From: Chloroflexota bacterium
GTDB lineage: Bacteria > Chloroflexota > Limnocylindria > Limnocylindrales > CSP1-4
Assembly (NCBI GenBank): GCA_025935655.1
Contig: JAICUV010000193.1
Location: 1-6,571 of the forward strand
Direction of reading: 5' to 3'
DNA: 6,571 nucleotides
A program made the translations under genes and the position numbers. Of this stretch, positions 1 through 6,494 are shown one piece after another (position 1 is the stretch's first letter; each line of letters begins with the position of its first letter). The notes under the pieces are model-generated. The model did not search any database and was not told the origin of the DNA. It saw only the letters and a list, made by a program, of their open reading frames with translations.

Positions 1-75
1 GCCGCGCGCGGCGCGACGGGCGTGACCCACGCGACGCTCGTGGAGATGGCGCTGGCGGGGGCCTCCAAGGGGTAG
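1..75 (+). CDS. C-terminal fragment of an unidentified protein, cut by the window edge
   Basis: Reading from base 1 in frame 1 gives 24 codons and then a TAG stop. All 24 codons end in G or C, as in the other real genes here, and the peptide (ending in LVEMALAGASKG) looks like an ordinary alpha-helical protein end rather than the Arg/Pro-rich text of shadow frames. The start lies outside the window. The fragment is too short to assign a family, so no function is proposed. It converges on the minus-strand secreted-protein gene ending at 302, leaving a 226-bp non-coding gap between the two stops. A partial GGCGGGG/CCCCGCC hairpin (54-60 with 77-83) spans the stop codon but has no T-run. Confidence 0.5.
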   Translation, partial: AARGATGVTHATLVEMALAGASKG

Positions 76-133
76 GCCCCGCCGCGCACCTCGTCCACGC
101 ACGCACCCGACGGCGGCGTTGGTCATGCATGCA

Positions 134-146
134 GGTGGTGGGTGGG
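134..146 (+). other. G-run tract, possible two-tetrad G-quadruplex
   Basis: The plus strand reads GG-T-GG-T-GGG-T-GGG, four G-runs with single-base loops. On the opposite strand, 202-228 reads GGGG-T-GGG-T-GGG, then 12 bases, then GGG, which is four runs of three or more. Both lie in the gap between convergent genes; the second would be in the 3' untranslated part of the minus-strand secreted-protein transcript. Folding is inferred from base pattern only. Confidence 0.35.
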
Positions 147-226
147 ATTCCCCGTCTGCCCCCGATTGCAGCCACCCGGTGCATGAATGATCACGATCAG
201 GCCCGCGTCGGCCGATCCCACCCACC
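137..226. repeat. 12-bp perfect inverted repeat, outer pair
   Basis: GGTGGGTGGGAT at 137-148 is the exact reverse complement of 215-226, with 66 bases between the arms. The right arm overlaps the left arm of a second inverted repeat (220-231 with 263-274), so the two pairings exclude each other in a single strand. A smaller dyad, TGATC-AC-GATCA, lies at 188-199 inside the loop. There is no T-run after either arm, so a standard intrinsic terminator is not supported. Confidence 0.6.
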
Positions 227-274
227 CCGTGACTGGATGACGGGACGCCGTCGTCTACGACCCACGGGGTGGGT
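220..274. repeat. 12-bp perfect inverted repeat, inner pair, near the end of the secreted-protein gene
   Basis: ACCCACCCCGTG at 220-231 is the exact reverse complement of 263-274, with a 31-base loop. For the minus-strand gene ending at 302 this hairpin starts 27 bases after the stop codon, a usual position for a 3' end structure. It lacks a T-run, so it could be a U-less terminator, an RNA-stabilising hairpin or a Rho-related stop; the sequence does not decide. It sits between convergent genes and could act in both directions. Confidence 0.5.
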
Positions 275-301
275 ATCTGCCAGCACGGGTCTCGGCGCGC
301 G

Positions 302-907
302 CTACTGGTCCGCGCGATTGGATGCCTGGTACGTGACCGTCCCGTCGAACGTCGCGACGTTCGCCCCGGCCGGCCAGTCGTCGATCGCCTCGCCGGTGAG
401 GTGACCCGTCGCATCGACGAAGCGCCCGGTGCCACCCACCACCGTCATCGACGAGTAGTGGATCGCCGAGACGCCCGCCGGCGGGTTCACGCCCGGGGTG
501 AAGTCGAACGAGCCCGAGTAGTGGACCCACAGCTCGTCGCCGTTCGCGGCCGTGATCGTCATCCTGCCGTCGACGAACGTCGCGTGCTGCGGCGGGTTGT
601 CGAAGAACGGGAAGGTCGTGCAGTGCGAGTTCGTCACGGTCACGTGCCCGAGCGCCCGCGAGGTGCCCGCGCTGTTGATCGTCGTGACCCACGTCGACGG
701 CACGGAGCAACGCCCGTCGAACGTGCTGAGCTGGATGAACGGGGGCTCACCAGGTCCCATCTCCAGCGGCAGGTCCGCGCCCACGATCCGCATGTCGAAC
801 TGGAGCTGCTGGTCGGGCTGGCCGGCCATCGCCACGGACGGCCCGACGAGCGCCACGACGAGCGGCAGGGCCGCCAGGAGCGTGGCCAAGTGCAGGATCT
901 TCTTCAC
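302..907 (-). CDS. Secreted protein with GGTGRF motif, beta-rich, function unknown (201 aa)
   Basis: The start is GTG at 907-905. It follows GGGAGG (921-916) with an 8-base spacer and opens directly into a signal peptide: VKK, a hydrophobic stretch to about residue 25, and a likely cut after AMA (residue 28). An ATG farther upstream (1045) would bury the signal peptide behind 46 Arg/Pro-rich residues, so it is rejected. The mature part of about 173 residues is rich in short beta-like strands. It carries TITAANGDELWVHYSG (117-132) and GGTGRFVDATG (158-168), a pairing I recognise from many small uncharacterised exported bacterial proteins; the GGTGRF turn also recalls dirigent/allene-oxide-cyclase-like barrels. 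Cys67 and Cys96 could form a disulfide after export. There is no membrane anchor or lipobox, so it is probably released. It is a single-gene unit, divergent from the peptidase gene. No enzymatic role can be assigned. Confidence 0.85.
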   Translation of the reverse strand: MKKILHLATLLAALPLVVALVGPSVAMAGQPDQQLQFDMRIVGADLPLEMGPGEPPFIQLSTFDGRCSVPSTWVTTINSAGTSRALGHVTVTNSHCTTFPFFDNPPQHATFVDGRMTITAANGDELWVHYSGSFDFTPGVNPPAGVSAIHYSSMTVVGGTGRFVDATGHLTGEAIDDWPAGANVATFDGTVTYQASNRADQ

Positions 908-915
908 CGTAACGG

Positions 916-921
916 CCTCCC
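916..921 (-). promoter_or_regulatory. Ribosome binding site of the secreted-protein gene
   Basis: Reading the minus strand, GGGAGG precedes the GTG start at 907 by 8 bases. This site fixes the start, since the longer reading from 1045 has no signal peptide at its N-terminus. No convincing promoter is visible upstream of it on the minus strand; TA-containing hexamers are nearly absent from 922-1060. Confidence 0.75.
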
Positions 922-1183
922 GGGCAGACGCGAGGGTGGGCGGAAGGTCGGGGCGGCACCCTCCGTGCGCTCGCGACGGTCGACGGATCGGGCTCGCCAG
1001 TGGCTCGGCGCGGTCCCGGCGGCCAGGGTTTGGGCCGCGCGTCACAGCCTCCCGTCTCGTCCGTGCACGCTGGTACGCGGCTGTGTCGGTCGCAAGTGCC
1101 GTTGGGCAGGACGACGCCAGCGACCCCGACCCGCGGGACGGTGGATGACCAACGGGTCACCGCGCGCGGGCATCGACGGCCGC

Positions 1184-1189
1184 TAGACT
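1184..1189 (+). promoter_or_regulatory. -10 element (TAGACT) for a leaderless transcript
   Basis: TAGACT fits the TANNNT -10 pattern. Counting seven bases on from its last T places the transcription start at about 1196-1197, the GTG start codon itself. No Shine-Dalgarno sequence precedes that GTG, which supports leaderless initiation. No -35 hexamer is recognisable. A dyad TGACC-AACG-GGTCA lies at 1146-1159, about 40-50 bases upstream of the start, and might be a regulator site. Confidence 0.55.
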
Positions 1190-1196
1190 CCGCCGC

Positions 1197-1838
1197 GTGC
1201 TGAACCTGCCTGTCGTCGCGCTCGCCGTCGTCGGCGCCCTGTGGGGCTTCGTCGCGGACCGCATCGCCGCGCGCTGGCCGGCGCACGAGGACGGCTCCGT
1301 CCGGGCGGTGGACTGGCGGACACCGGTGTCGGTGGTGGTCGGCGGCATCGCCCTGGCGCTCGTGCCCGTCCGCTTCGAGGGCGATGTCGTCGCCTGCCTG
1401 ATCTTCGGCGTCTACGTCGTGGCGCTGACCCTGCTCCTGGCCACCGACCTGGACCAGCGCCTCCTGCCGAACGAGATCACGCTGCCCGCGATCCCGCTCG
1501 CGTTCCTCGTCAGCGCCCTCGGGCTCAACCCGCTGGTGCCGCCCGGGGTGCTGCCGATCGCGGTCGTCGTCGCGATCCTCGTGCCCGGCGGGCTGTGGCT
1601 GCTGGCGCGACCGTTCGGGGCCGGCGCGATCGGCCAGGGGGATCTCAAGCTGCTCGTGTCCGTGGGTCTGCTCGCCGGGCCGCTCCGGATGTTCTCGGGT
1701 GTCGTCTACGGGGCGCTGCTGGCCGGGGTGGTGATCATCGTGCTGCTGGCGTTGCGCCGGATCACGCTCAAGACGTTCATCCCGTTCGGGCCGTTCCTGA
1801 TCATCGGCGCGCTGTGGGCGGTGCTCGTCCTGCGCTAG
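1197..1838 (+). CDS. Prepilin peptidase, A24 family, lacking the methyltransferase domain (213 aa)
   Basis: This is a membrane aspartyl protease that would cut the leader from type IV pilin-like or pseudopilin precursors at the inner face of the membrane. The two catalytic aspartates are D84 in TDLDQRLLPNEIT (matching the family pattern D-x-E-x(4)-LPD-x-LT) and D149 in GQGDLK (146-151, the GxGD motif). The C-terminal IPFGPF with following helix is also typical. About six to seven hydrophobic segments cover most of the protein. Bifunctional relatives such as PilD carry a cysteine-rich cytosolic N-methyltransferase domain after the first helix; here that part is reduced to roughly 20 residues (AHEDGSVRAVDW region) with no CxxC pairs, so it should cleave but not methylate. 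GTG at 1197 is chosen because it lies at the predicted transcript start. No pilin or secretion gene is next to it, so its substrates are unknown. Ends 38 bases before the amylase promoter. Confidence 0.88.
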   Translation: MLNLPVVALAVVGALWGFVADRIAARWPAHEDGSVRAVDWRTPVSVVVGGIALALVPVRFEGDVVACLIFGVYVVALTLLLATDLDQRLLPNEITLPAIPLAFLVSALGLNPLVPPGVLPIAVVVAILVPGGLWLLARPFGAGAIGQGDLKLLVSVGLLAGPLRMFSGVVYGALLAGVVIIVLLALRRITLKTFIPFGPFLIIGALWAVLVLR

Positions 1839-1876
1839 GCCGCGACGTTCCAGCGAGGGCGGCCCGCAAAACAGGA

Positions 1877-1905
1877 TTGACACCGCCGTCGGCGAGTCGC
1901 ATCCT
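1877..1905 (+). promoter_or_regulatory. Sigma-70-type promoter of the amylase gene
   Basis: A perfect -35 hexamer TTGACA (1877-1882) is followed after 17 bases by CATCCT (1900-1905), a weak -10 that keeps A at position 2 and T at positions 3 and 6. The predicted transcription start is about 1912. Its place just after the peptidase stop (1838) and before a palindromic operator makes it the likely promoter of the 2145-6386 gene. A strong -35 with a poor -10 suits a regulated promoter. Confidence 0.6.
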
Positions 1906-1922
1906 TTCCAATCGACGGGCGA

Positions 1923-1936
1923 CTAAACCGGTTTAG
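1923..1936. promoter_or_regulatory. LacI-family-type operator, perfect 14-bp palindrome
   Basis: CTAAACCGGTTTAG is a complete palindrome with a central CG, and its AAACCGGTTT core matches the style of LacI-family sugar regulators such as ScrR and, with ACCGGT, GntR. Its centre falls at about +18 from the predicted start, the classic place for a repressor to block transcription. It is one of the few AT-containing dyads in this GC-rich window, which argues against chance. The pentamer GCGAC occurs on both sides (1919-1923 and 1936-1940). The regulator gene is not in the window; the effector is inferred to be maltose, a maltooligosaccharide or another alpha-glucoside. Confidence 0.65.
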
Positions 1937-1947
1937 CGACCAGTGGC

Positions 1948-1977
1948 GCCGGCGGGCAGCGGCAACGCTCCGCCGGC
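1948..1977 (+). promoter_or_regulatory. GCAA-tetraloop hairpin in the amylase mRNA leader
   Basis: GCCGGCGG (1948-1955) pairs perfectly with 1970-1977. After a two-base bulge (GC, 1956-1957), AGCG (1958-1961) pairs with CGCT (1966-1969), closed by the GNRA tetraloop GCAA (1962-1965). This gives twelve pairs with a stable cap, close to the predicted 5' end of the amylase message. There is no T-run after it, so it is not a simple terminator. The rest of the leader (1978-2132) is GC-rich with smaller hairpins such as GGCGA/TCGCC (2002-2006 with 2012-2016) and no gene I can support. Confidence 0.5.
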
Positions 1978-2132
1978 CTGGCACAGCGGCGCACCGGACG
2001 AGGCGACCCGATCGCCGCACCGGCGAGCCCCGTTCCGGGCCCCCGCCGCCGCCCAGCCCCGCCGTTCTCGCAGCGCGTCGCGGCCCTGCCGTCGCCGCGC
2101 CGATCCGAGCCTCGTTGCACGACCCGTTGGGA

Positions 2133-2139
2133 GGGAGGT
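2133..2139 (+). promoter_or_regulatory. Ribosome binding site of the amylase gene
   Basis: GGGAGGT ends 5 bases before GTG at 2145, within a longer purine-rich GGGAGGGAGG block (2129-2138). It selects GTG 2145 over the in-frame TTG at 2115, which would place this site inside the coding region and has no comparable site of its own. Confidence 0.75.
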
Positions 2140-2144
2140 CCTCG

Positions 2145-5100
2145 GTGTTCCGTCCGTCGTCGGTCACGCTGGCCTGGAGCACGGTGCCCGCGAGGCTCGT
2201 GCTGCTCGCGACCCTCCTCCTGCTGCTCACCTCGCTGCTCCCGGCCGCGGCCGCGACGCCGCTCGGGCCGCGGACCGCGCTCGCCGGACACACGCCCACG
2301 CCGGCCTCGGTGAACCTCGTCGGCGACCTCGAGAGCGAGGCGACGGCAGACGCGTGCGGTGACTGGGATCCCGCCTGCGCCGGCGCCGCATTCACGGCCC
2401 AGGGCAACGGCGTGTACCTGTTCCAGTCCGCGTCGATCCCGGCGGGCGACTGGCAGTACAAGGTGGCGATGGGCGGCTGGACCGAGAACTACGGGTCCAA
2501 CTTCGCCCAGGACGGCCCCAACATCGAGCGCAACCTGGCCATCGGCCAGGCGGTGCGCTTCTACTACGACCACAAGACCCACTACATCGCCGACAACGTC
2601 GGGAACACGATCTACACGGTCCCCGGCAACCTCGACGACGAGCTCGGCTGCGGCGGTGACTGGGCGCCCGACTGCCTGCGCACGTTCATGTCCGACGTCG
2701 ATGGCGACGGCGTGTTCACGTTCGTGACCACGGACCTGCCGGTCGGGAGCTACGAGTTCAAGATCGCGACGAACGAGAGCTGGAGCAACCCGAACTACGG
2801 CGACGGCGGCGGGCCGAACAACGTCGCGTTCACGGTCGCCCAGGCCGGCAGCACCGTCACCGTGTCGTTCGACACCGCGACGAAGGTGCCCTCGGTCTCC
2901 GTGAAGGGCGCGGCGCCGGCACAGGACGACAACGTCGAATGGGACGGCCTCCGCCACGACTCGCGCGACACCCTGTACCGGACGCCCGGGGGCGCGGTCG
3001 AGGCCGGCACGCCGGTCCGCATCCGCTTCCGCACCTTCCACGACGACGTCACGGCGGTGAAGCTCCGCGTCTACTCCGTGGACGCCGGCTCCCAGCAGGT
3101 CATCGGCATGAAGCGCGTCGCCGCCGACGTCTCCTGCTACCAGGCCGGGCTCGAGGGCTCGTCGTGCGACTTCTGGCAGGCGACCCTCGCCAACGACGAC
3201 CCGGACAACCTGTGGTACCGGTTCATCGTCACCGACGGCAGCGACACCGACTACTACGGCGACGACACGACCGCCCTCGACGGCGGCGTTGGCGCGCCGA
3301 CGGACGACGCGGAGGACCGCTCGTGGGCGCTCATGGTGGCCGAGCCCGGCTTCACCAGCCCCGACTGGGCGAAGTCCGCCGTGATCTACCAGGTCTTCCC
3401 GGACCGCTTCCGGAACGGCCGCGCGGACAACGACCCGAAGACCGGCGACAGCCGGTACGACGACCCGGTCCTGCGCATCCGCTGGGGAATCCAGCCGGAG
3501 GGCTACTGCCGCAACTACGCCGACGGGAGCACGAACTGCCCGTGGCGCTTCGATGACACGCCGCCCGCCGACAGCCCCACGAAGGAGCAGCCGCGCGGCC
3601 GCGACTACTTCGGCGGCGACCTCAAGGGAGTCGACCAGGAGCTCGACTACCTCAAGGCGATGGGCGTCACCACGATCTACTTCAACCCGATCTTCGATGC
3701 CGCCTCGAACCACGGCTACGACACCCAGGACTACACGCGCATCGACCCCGCCTTCGGCACGCAGAAGGACTGGGAGAACCTGGTCAAGCACGCGGGCTCG
3801 CGCGGGATGCGGGTGATCCTCGACGGCGTGTTCAACCACCTGAGCTCCGACAGTCCGATCTTCGACCGCTACGGGAAGTACCCGACGGTCGGCGCGTGCG
3901 AGTCGACGAACTCGATCTACCGCTCGTGGTTCACGTTCCGTGCCCCCGTCGGGTCCGAGACGCCGACCTGCCGCGACGCCAACGGCAACCTCACGCTGAC
4001 CTATGACGGCTGGTTCGGCTTCGACTCGATCCCGGTCATCAACAAGTCGAACCCCGCGGTCCAGGCGTACTTCCTGACCGGCCAGGACTCGATCGCGAAG
4101 CGCTGGCTGCGCGCCGGCGCGTCCGGCTGGCGGCTCGACGTCGCGGGCGACGCGAGCTTCCCGGCGGGCTACTGGGAGACGTTCCGCGACGTGGTGCGGG
4201 CGACGAAGCCCGACGCGCTGACCGTCAGCGAGACGTGGCAGAAGGACTCGACGCTCCTGCGGATGCTCCGGGGAGACCGGCTGGACACGACGATGAACTA
4301 CCGCCTGCGCGATGCCGTCATCGGCTTCACGACGCCGGGCGCGTTCGACTCCAAGGGTTTCGCCGACAGCGGCCGGATCATCAGCCCCACGGAGCTCCTG
4401 TCGCGCCTGTCCTCGATCCGCGAGGACTACCCGGACGCCGCGTACTACACGCTGATGAACCTCCTCGACAGCCACGACACCGAGCGGCTGCTGTGGACCC
4501 TCACGCCGGGCGACGAGACGACCGCCGGGCGCGAGACGAACGCGGCCAACGTCGCCGAGGGCAAGGCCCGCCTGCGGCTCGCCTCGCTGATCCAGTTCAC
4601 CGTCCCCGGCGCGCCGACCGTCTACTACGGCGACGAGGTGGGCGTCACGGGCGACGACGATCCCGACGACCGCCGGACGTACCCGTGGGCGGACCTCGGG
4701 TTCTCGCCCGACACGGCGCTCCGCGCCTGGTACGCCTCGCTGTCCACGCTCCGGCACGACGTGCCGGCGCTCGTGTCGGGCGACTTCCGGGCCCTCCTCG
4801 CCGACGATCCGAACGGCGTCGCGGCGTTCGGCCGGAAGACCTCGAGCCAGGTGGCGATCACCGTCCTCAACCGCTCGACGAGCGCGCACCAGGTGACGAT
4901 CCCGGTCGACGGGTATGTCCCTGATGGCGTCGCACTCACCAGCCGGCTCTCCCTCGGCAGCGGCGGCTCGGCAGGGGCGACCGTGAGCGGCGGACAGGTC
5001 GTCGTCACGATCCCGGCGCGTGGCGCGCTCGTGCTCGCGACGGGGAACGTGGACCTCGCCGGTCCCGCGGCCCCGGCCAACCTGCACGTGACCGGCGAGG

Positions 5101-6386
5101 CGGATCGCACGGTATCGGTCGCCTGGAACGCCGTCCCGGGGGCCGTCTCGTACGACGTCTGGACGAGCCCGGTCGCCGGCGGCGGCTACACGAAGGCGAC
5201 CGCCAGCCCGATCACGGCGACGAGCTTCACCATCTCCGACCTGCGCAATGGCTCGCCGGTGTACATCGTGGTCACGGCCAACGACGCCGCCGGCAATGCC
5301 GGGGCGCGCTCGAACGAGGTCAAGGGCATCCCGCAGTACGTGATCGGCTGGGCGAACCTCCAGTGGCCGCCCACGCTCACGCACACGATCAGCGCGACCA
5401 GCCGGACCGACAACGTGTACGGCCAGGTCTGGATCGACGGCGTCACGAACGCGCCCGGCGCCACCGTCGGGCTCCAGGCGCAGGCGGGCTTCGGGCCCGA
5501 CGGCTCTGACCCCGCGACGAGCGACGACTGGACGTGGGTCGACGCCACGTTCAACACCCAGGCCGGGAACAACGACGAGTTCGTCGCTTCCTTCCTGCCC
5601 GAGACCACCGGCAGCTTCGACTACGTCTTCCGCTACTCCACGACCAACGGCGCCACGTGGCTGTACGCGGATCTCTCCGGACCGGTGGCTGCCGGCGCGT
5701 CCCCGTCGAACCCGGGGGCGATGACCGTGACCGCGAGCGCGGACACGGTCGCCCCGACGGCCCCCGACGGATTGGCCGTGGTGGGCGCGTCGCCCGCGGG
5801 CATCGAGCTCACGTGGAATGCGGTCAGCGACCCCACGCTGTACGGGTACGAGGTCCGGCGCGGCGACACGTCGGGCGGCCCGTACACGACGCTCGCGTTC
5901 GTGACGACGCCGGGCTACACGGACACCCAGGTGGAGTCGGACGCGACGTACTGGTACGTGGTGCGAGCCGTGGACCTGTCGTTCAACCGCTCCGGGCCAT
6001 CCGCGGAGGTGCAGGCGACGGCCGAGCTCCGGACGGTGACGCTGCGGTTCACGGTGACGGTGCCATCGTCCACGGACACGACGGGGCGGTCGGTGTACAT
6101 CGCCGGCCTCCTCGACCGGCTCGACGGCAACCACCCGCAGTGGGACCCGGGCGGCGTCGTCCTCGCCCGGACCGACGCCACCCACTGGACGATCCAGCTC
6201 ACGGGGAAGGAGGGCACTCAGGTCGCCTACAAGTACGCGCTGGGGTCGTGGGACTACGTCGAGAAGGACGCCAGCTGCGCCGAGATCTCCGACCGGCAGC
6301 TCACGCTCTCATACGGGTCAACGGGGACCCAGGTGGTCAACGACACGGTCCTCAACTGGCGCAACGTCGCGCCCTGCGGGAACTAG
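2145..6386 (+). CDS. Secreted multidomain GH13 alpha-amylase / amylopullulanase (1413 aa)
   Basis: Extracellular hydrolase of alpha-1,4 links, and possibly alpha-1,6 links, in starch, glycogen or pullulan. Domains in order: signal peptide (1-37, long Leu stretch, cut near PAAAA); two X25-like modules (about 55-151 and 158-255, the second with a DVDGDG turn); an N-domain like that of neopullulanases (about 261-402); the GH13 barrel (about 410-870); C-domain (872-968); fibronectin III (973-1064); a beta-rich module (1065-1202); second fibronectin III (1203-1294); and a CBM20-like starch-binding domain (about 1296-1413, with YKYALGSWDYVEK at 1362-1374). The catalytic set is complete: DGVFNH (560-565), GWRLDVAGD with nucleophile D665, SETW with acid/base E696, and DSHDTER with D778. 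WFGFDSIPV (623-631) fits the neopullulanase/amylopullulanase branch. A barrel insert holds Cys455 and Cys465. There is no C-terminal anchor, so the enzyme is probably free or bound to starch. Alpha-1,6 activity cannot be proved from sequence. GTG 2145 is supported by its ribosome site. Probably transcribed alone under the operator at 1923-1936. Confidence 0.93.
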   Translation: MFRPSSVTLAWSTVPARLVLLATLLLLLTSLLPAAAATPLGPRTALAGHTPTPASVNLVGDLESEATADACGDWDPACAGAAFTAQGNGVYLFQSASIPAGDWQYKVAMGGWTENYGSNFAQDGPNIERNLAIGQAVRFYYDHKTHYIADNVGNTIYTVPGNLDDELGCGGDWAPDCLRTFMSDVDGDGVFTFVTTDLPVGSYEFKIATNESWSNPNYGDGGGPNNVAFTVAQAGSTVTVSFDTATKVPSVSVKGAAPAQDDNVEWDGLRHDSRDTLYRTPGGAVEAGTPVRIRFRTFHDDVTAVKLRVYSVDAGSQQVIGMKRVAADVSCYQAGLEGSSCDFWQATLANDDPDNLWYRFIVTDGSDTDYYGDDTTALDGGVGAPTDDAEDRSWALMVAEPGFTSPDWAKSAVIYQVFPDRFRNGRADNDPKTGDSRYDDPVLRIRWGIQPEGYCRNYADGSTNCPWRFDDTPPADSPTKEQPRGRDYFGGDLKGVDQELDYLKAMGVTTIYFNPIFDAASNHGYDTQDYTRIDPAFGTQKDWENLVKHAGSRGMRVILDGVFNHLSSDSPIFDRYGKYPTVGACESTNSIYRSWFTFRAPVGSETPTCRDANGNLTLTYDGWFGFDSIPVINKSNPAVQAYFLTGQDSIAKRWLRAGASGWRLDVAGDASFPAGYWETFRDVVRATKPDALTVSETWQKDSTLLRMLRGDRLDTTMNYRLRDAVIGFTTPGAFDSKGFADSGRIISPTELLSRLSSIREDYPDAAYYTLMNLLDSHDTERLLWTLTPGDETTAGRETNAANVAEGKARLRLASLIQFTVPGAPTVYYGDEVGVTGDDDPDDRRTYPWADLGFSPDTALRAWYASLSTLRHDVPALVSGDFRALLADDPNGVAAFGRKTSSQVAITVLNRSTSAHQVTIPVDGYVPDGVALTSRLSLGSGGSAGATVSGGQVVVTIPARGALVLATGNVDLAGPAAPANLHVTGEADRTVSVAWNAVPGAVSYDVWTSPVAGGGYTKATASPITATSFTISDLRNGSPVYIVVTANDAAGNAGARSNEVKGIPQYVIGWANLQWPPTLTHTISATSRTDNVYGQVWIDGVTNAPGATVGLQAQAGFGPDGSDPATSDDWTWVDATFNTQAGNNDEFVASFLPETTGSFDYVFRYSTTNGATWLYADLSGPVAAGASPSNPGAMTVTASADTVAPTAPDGLAVVGASPAGIELTWNAVSDPTLYGYEVRRGDTSGGPYTTLAFVTTPGYTDTQVESDATYWYVVRAVDLSFNRSGPSAEVQATAELRTVTLRFTVTVPSSTDTTGRSVYIAGLLDRLDGNHPQWDPGGVVLARTDATHWTIQLTGKEGTQVAYKYALGSWDYVEKDASCAEISDRQLTLSYGSTGTQVVNDTVLNWRNVAPCGN

Positions 6387-6411
6387 CCCGCCGCATCGTC
6401 GCGCTCCTCTC

Positions 6412-6443
6412 CGGCGGCGGGCTGTCTCCTCGGCCCGCCGCCG
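6412..6443 (+). terminator. Terminator-like hairpin after the amylase gene
   Basis: An 11-bp perfect stem (6412-6422 with 6433-6443, core GGCGGCGGGC) encloses a 10-base loop, beginning 26 bases after the TAG at 6384-6386. It is followed by CTCTTCGTG, pyrimidine-rich but not a true T-run. The position and stability fit a transcript end in a high-GC genome; Rho-dependent or U-less termination is possible. Confidence 0.55.
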
Positions 6444-6494
6444 CTCTTCGTGCCTCGCTCCGGTGGTTGTCTGTGCCTCGGGCGTGGCGGCCCG

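Noticed and set aside
54..83. GGCGGGG/CCCCGCC hairpin across the stop of the left-edge gene as a terminator
   Set aside because: It overlaps the coding end, has a 16-base loop and no T-run; a 7-bp GC stem is easily expected by chance here.
908..1045. Upstream ATG (1045) as the start of the minus-strand secreted protein
   Set aside because: It would put 46 Arg/Pro-rich residues in front of a textbook signal peptide and ignores GGGAGG placed 8 bases before GTG 907.
1146..1159. TGACC-AACG-GGTCA dyad upstream of the peptidase promoter as an operator
   Set aside because: Only five base pairs per arm, no match to a regulator site I can name, and short GC dyads are frequent in this sequence. Mentioned only as a possibility with the promoter.
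269..1186. Plus-strand open frame of 305 codons over the secreted-protein gene
   Set aside because: The product is Arg-rich with no domain, and it lies opposite a gene with a signal peptide and a ribosome site. It also runs through the divergent intergenic region.
2115..2144. TTG at 2115 as the amylase start
   Set aside because: It is in frame but lacks its own ribosome site, and it would place the strong GGGAGGT inside the coding region. GTG 2145 begins directly at a signal peptide.
1923..6185. A 1420-codon open frame on the minus strand opposite the amylase gene
   Set aside because: Its translation is Arg/Val/Gly/Asp-rich low-complexity text with no recognisable domain. It lies antisense to a gene with clear GH13 motifs, where extreme GC at third positions removes stops. 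It is a shadow frame.
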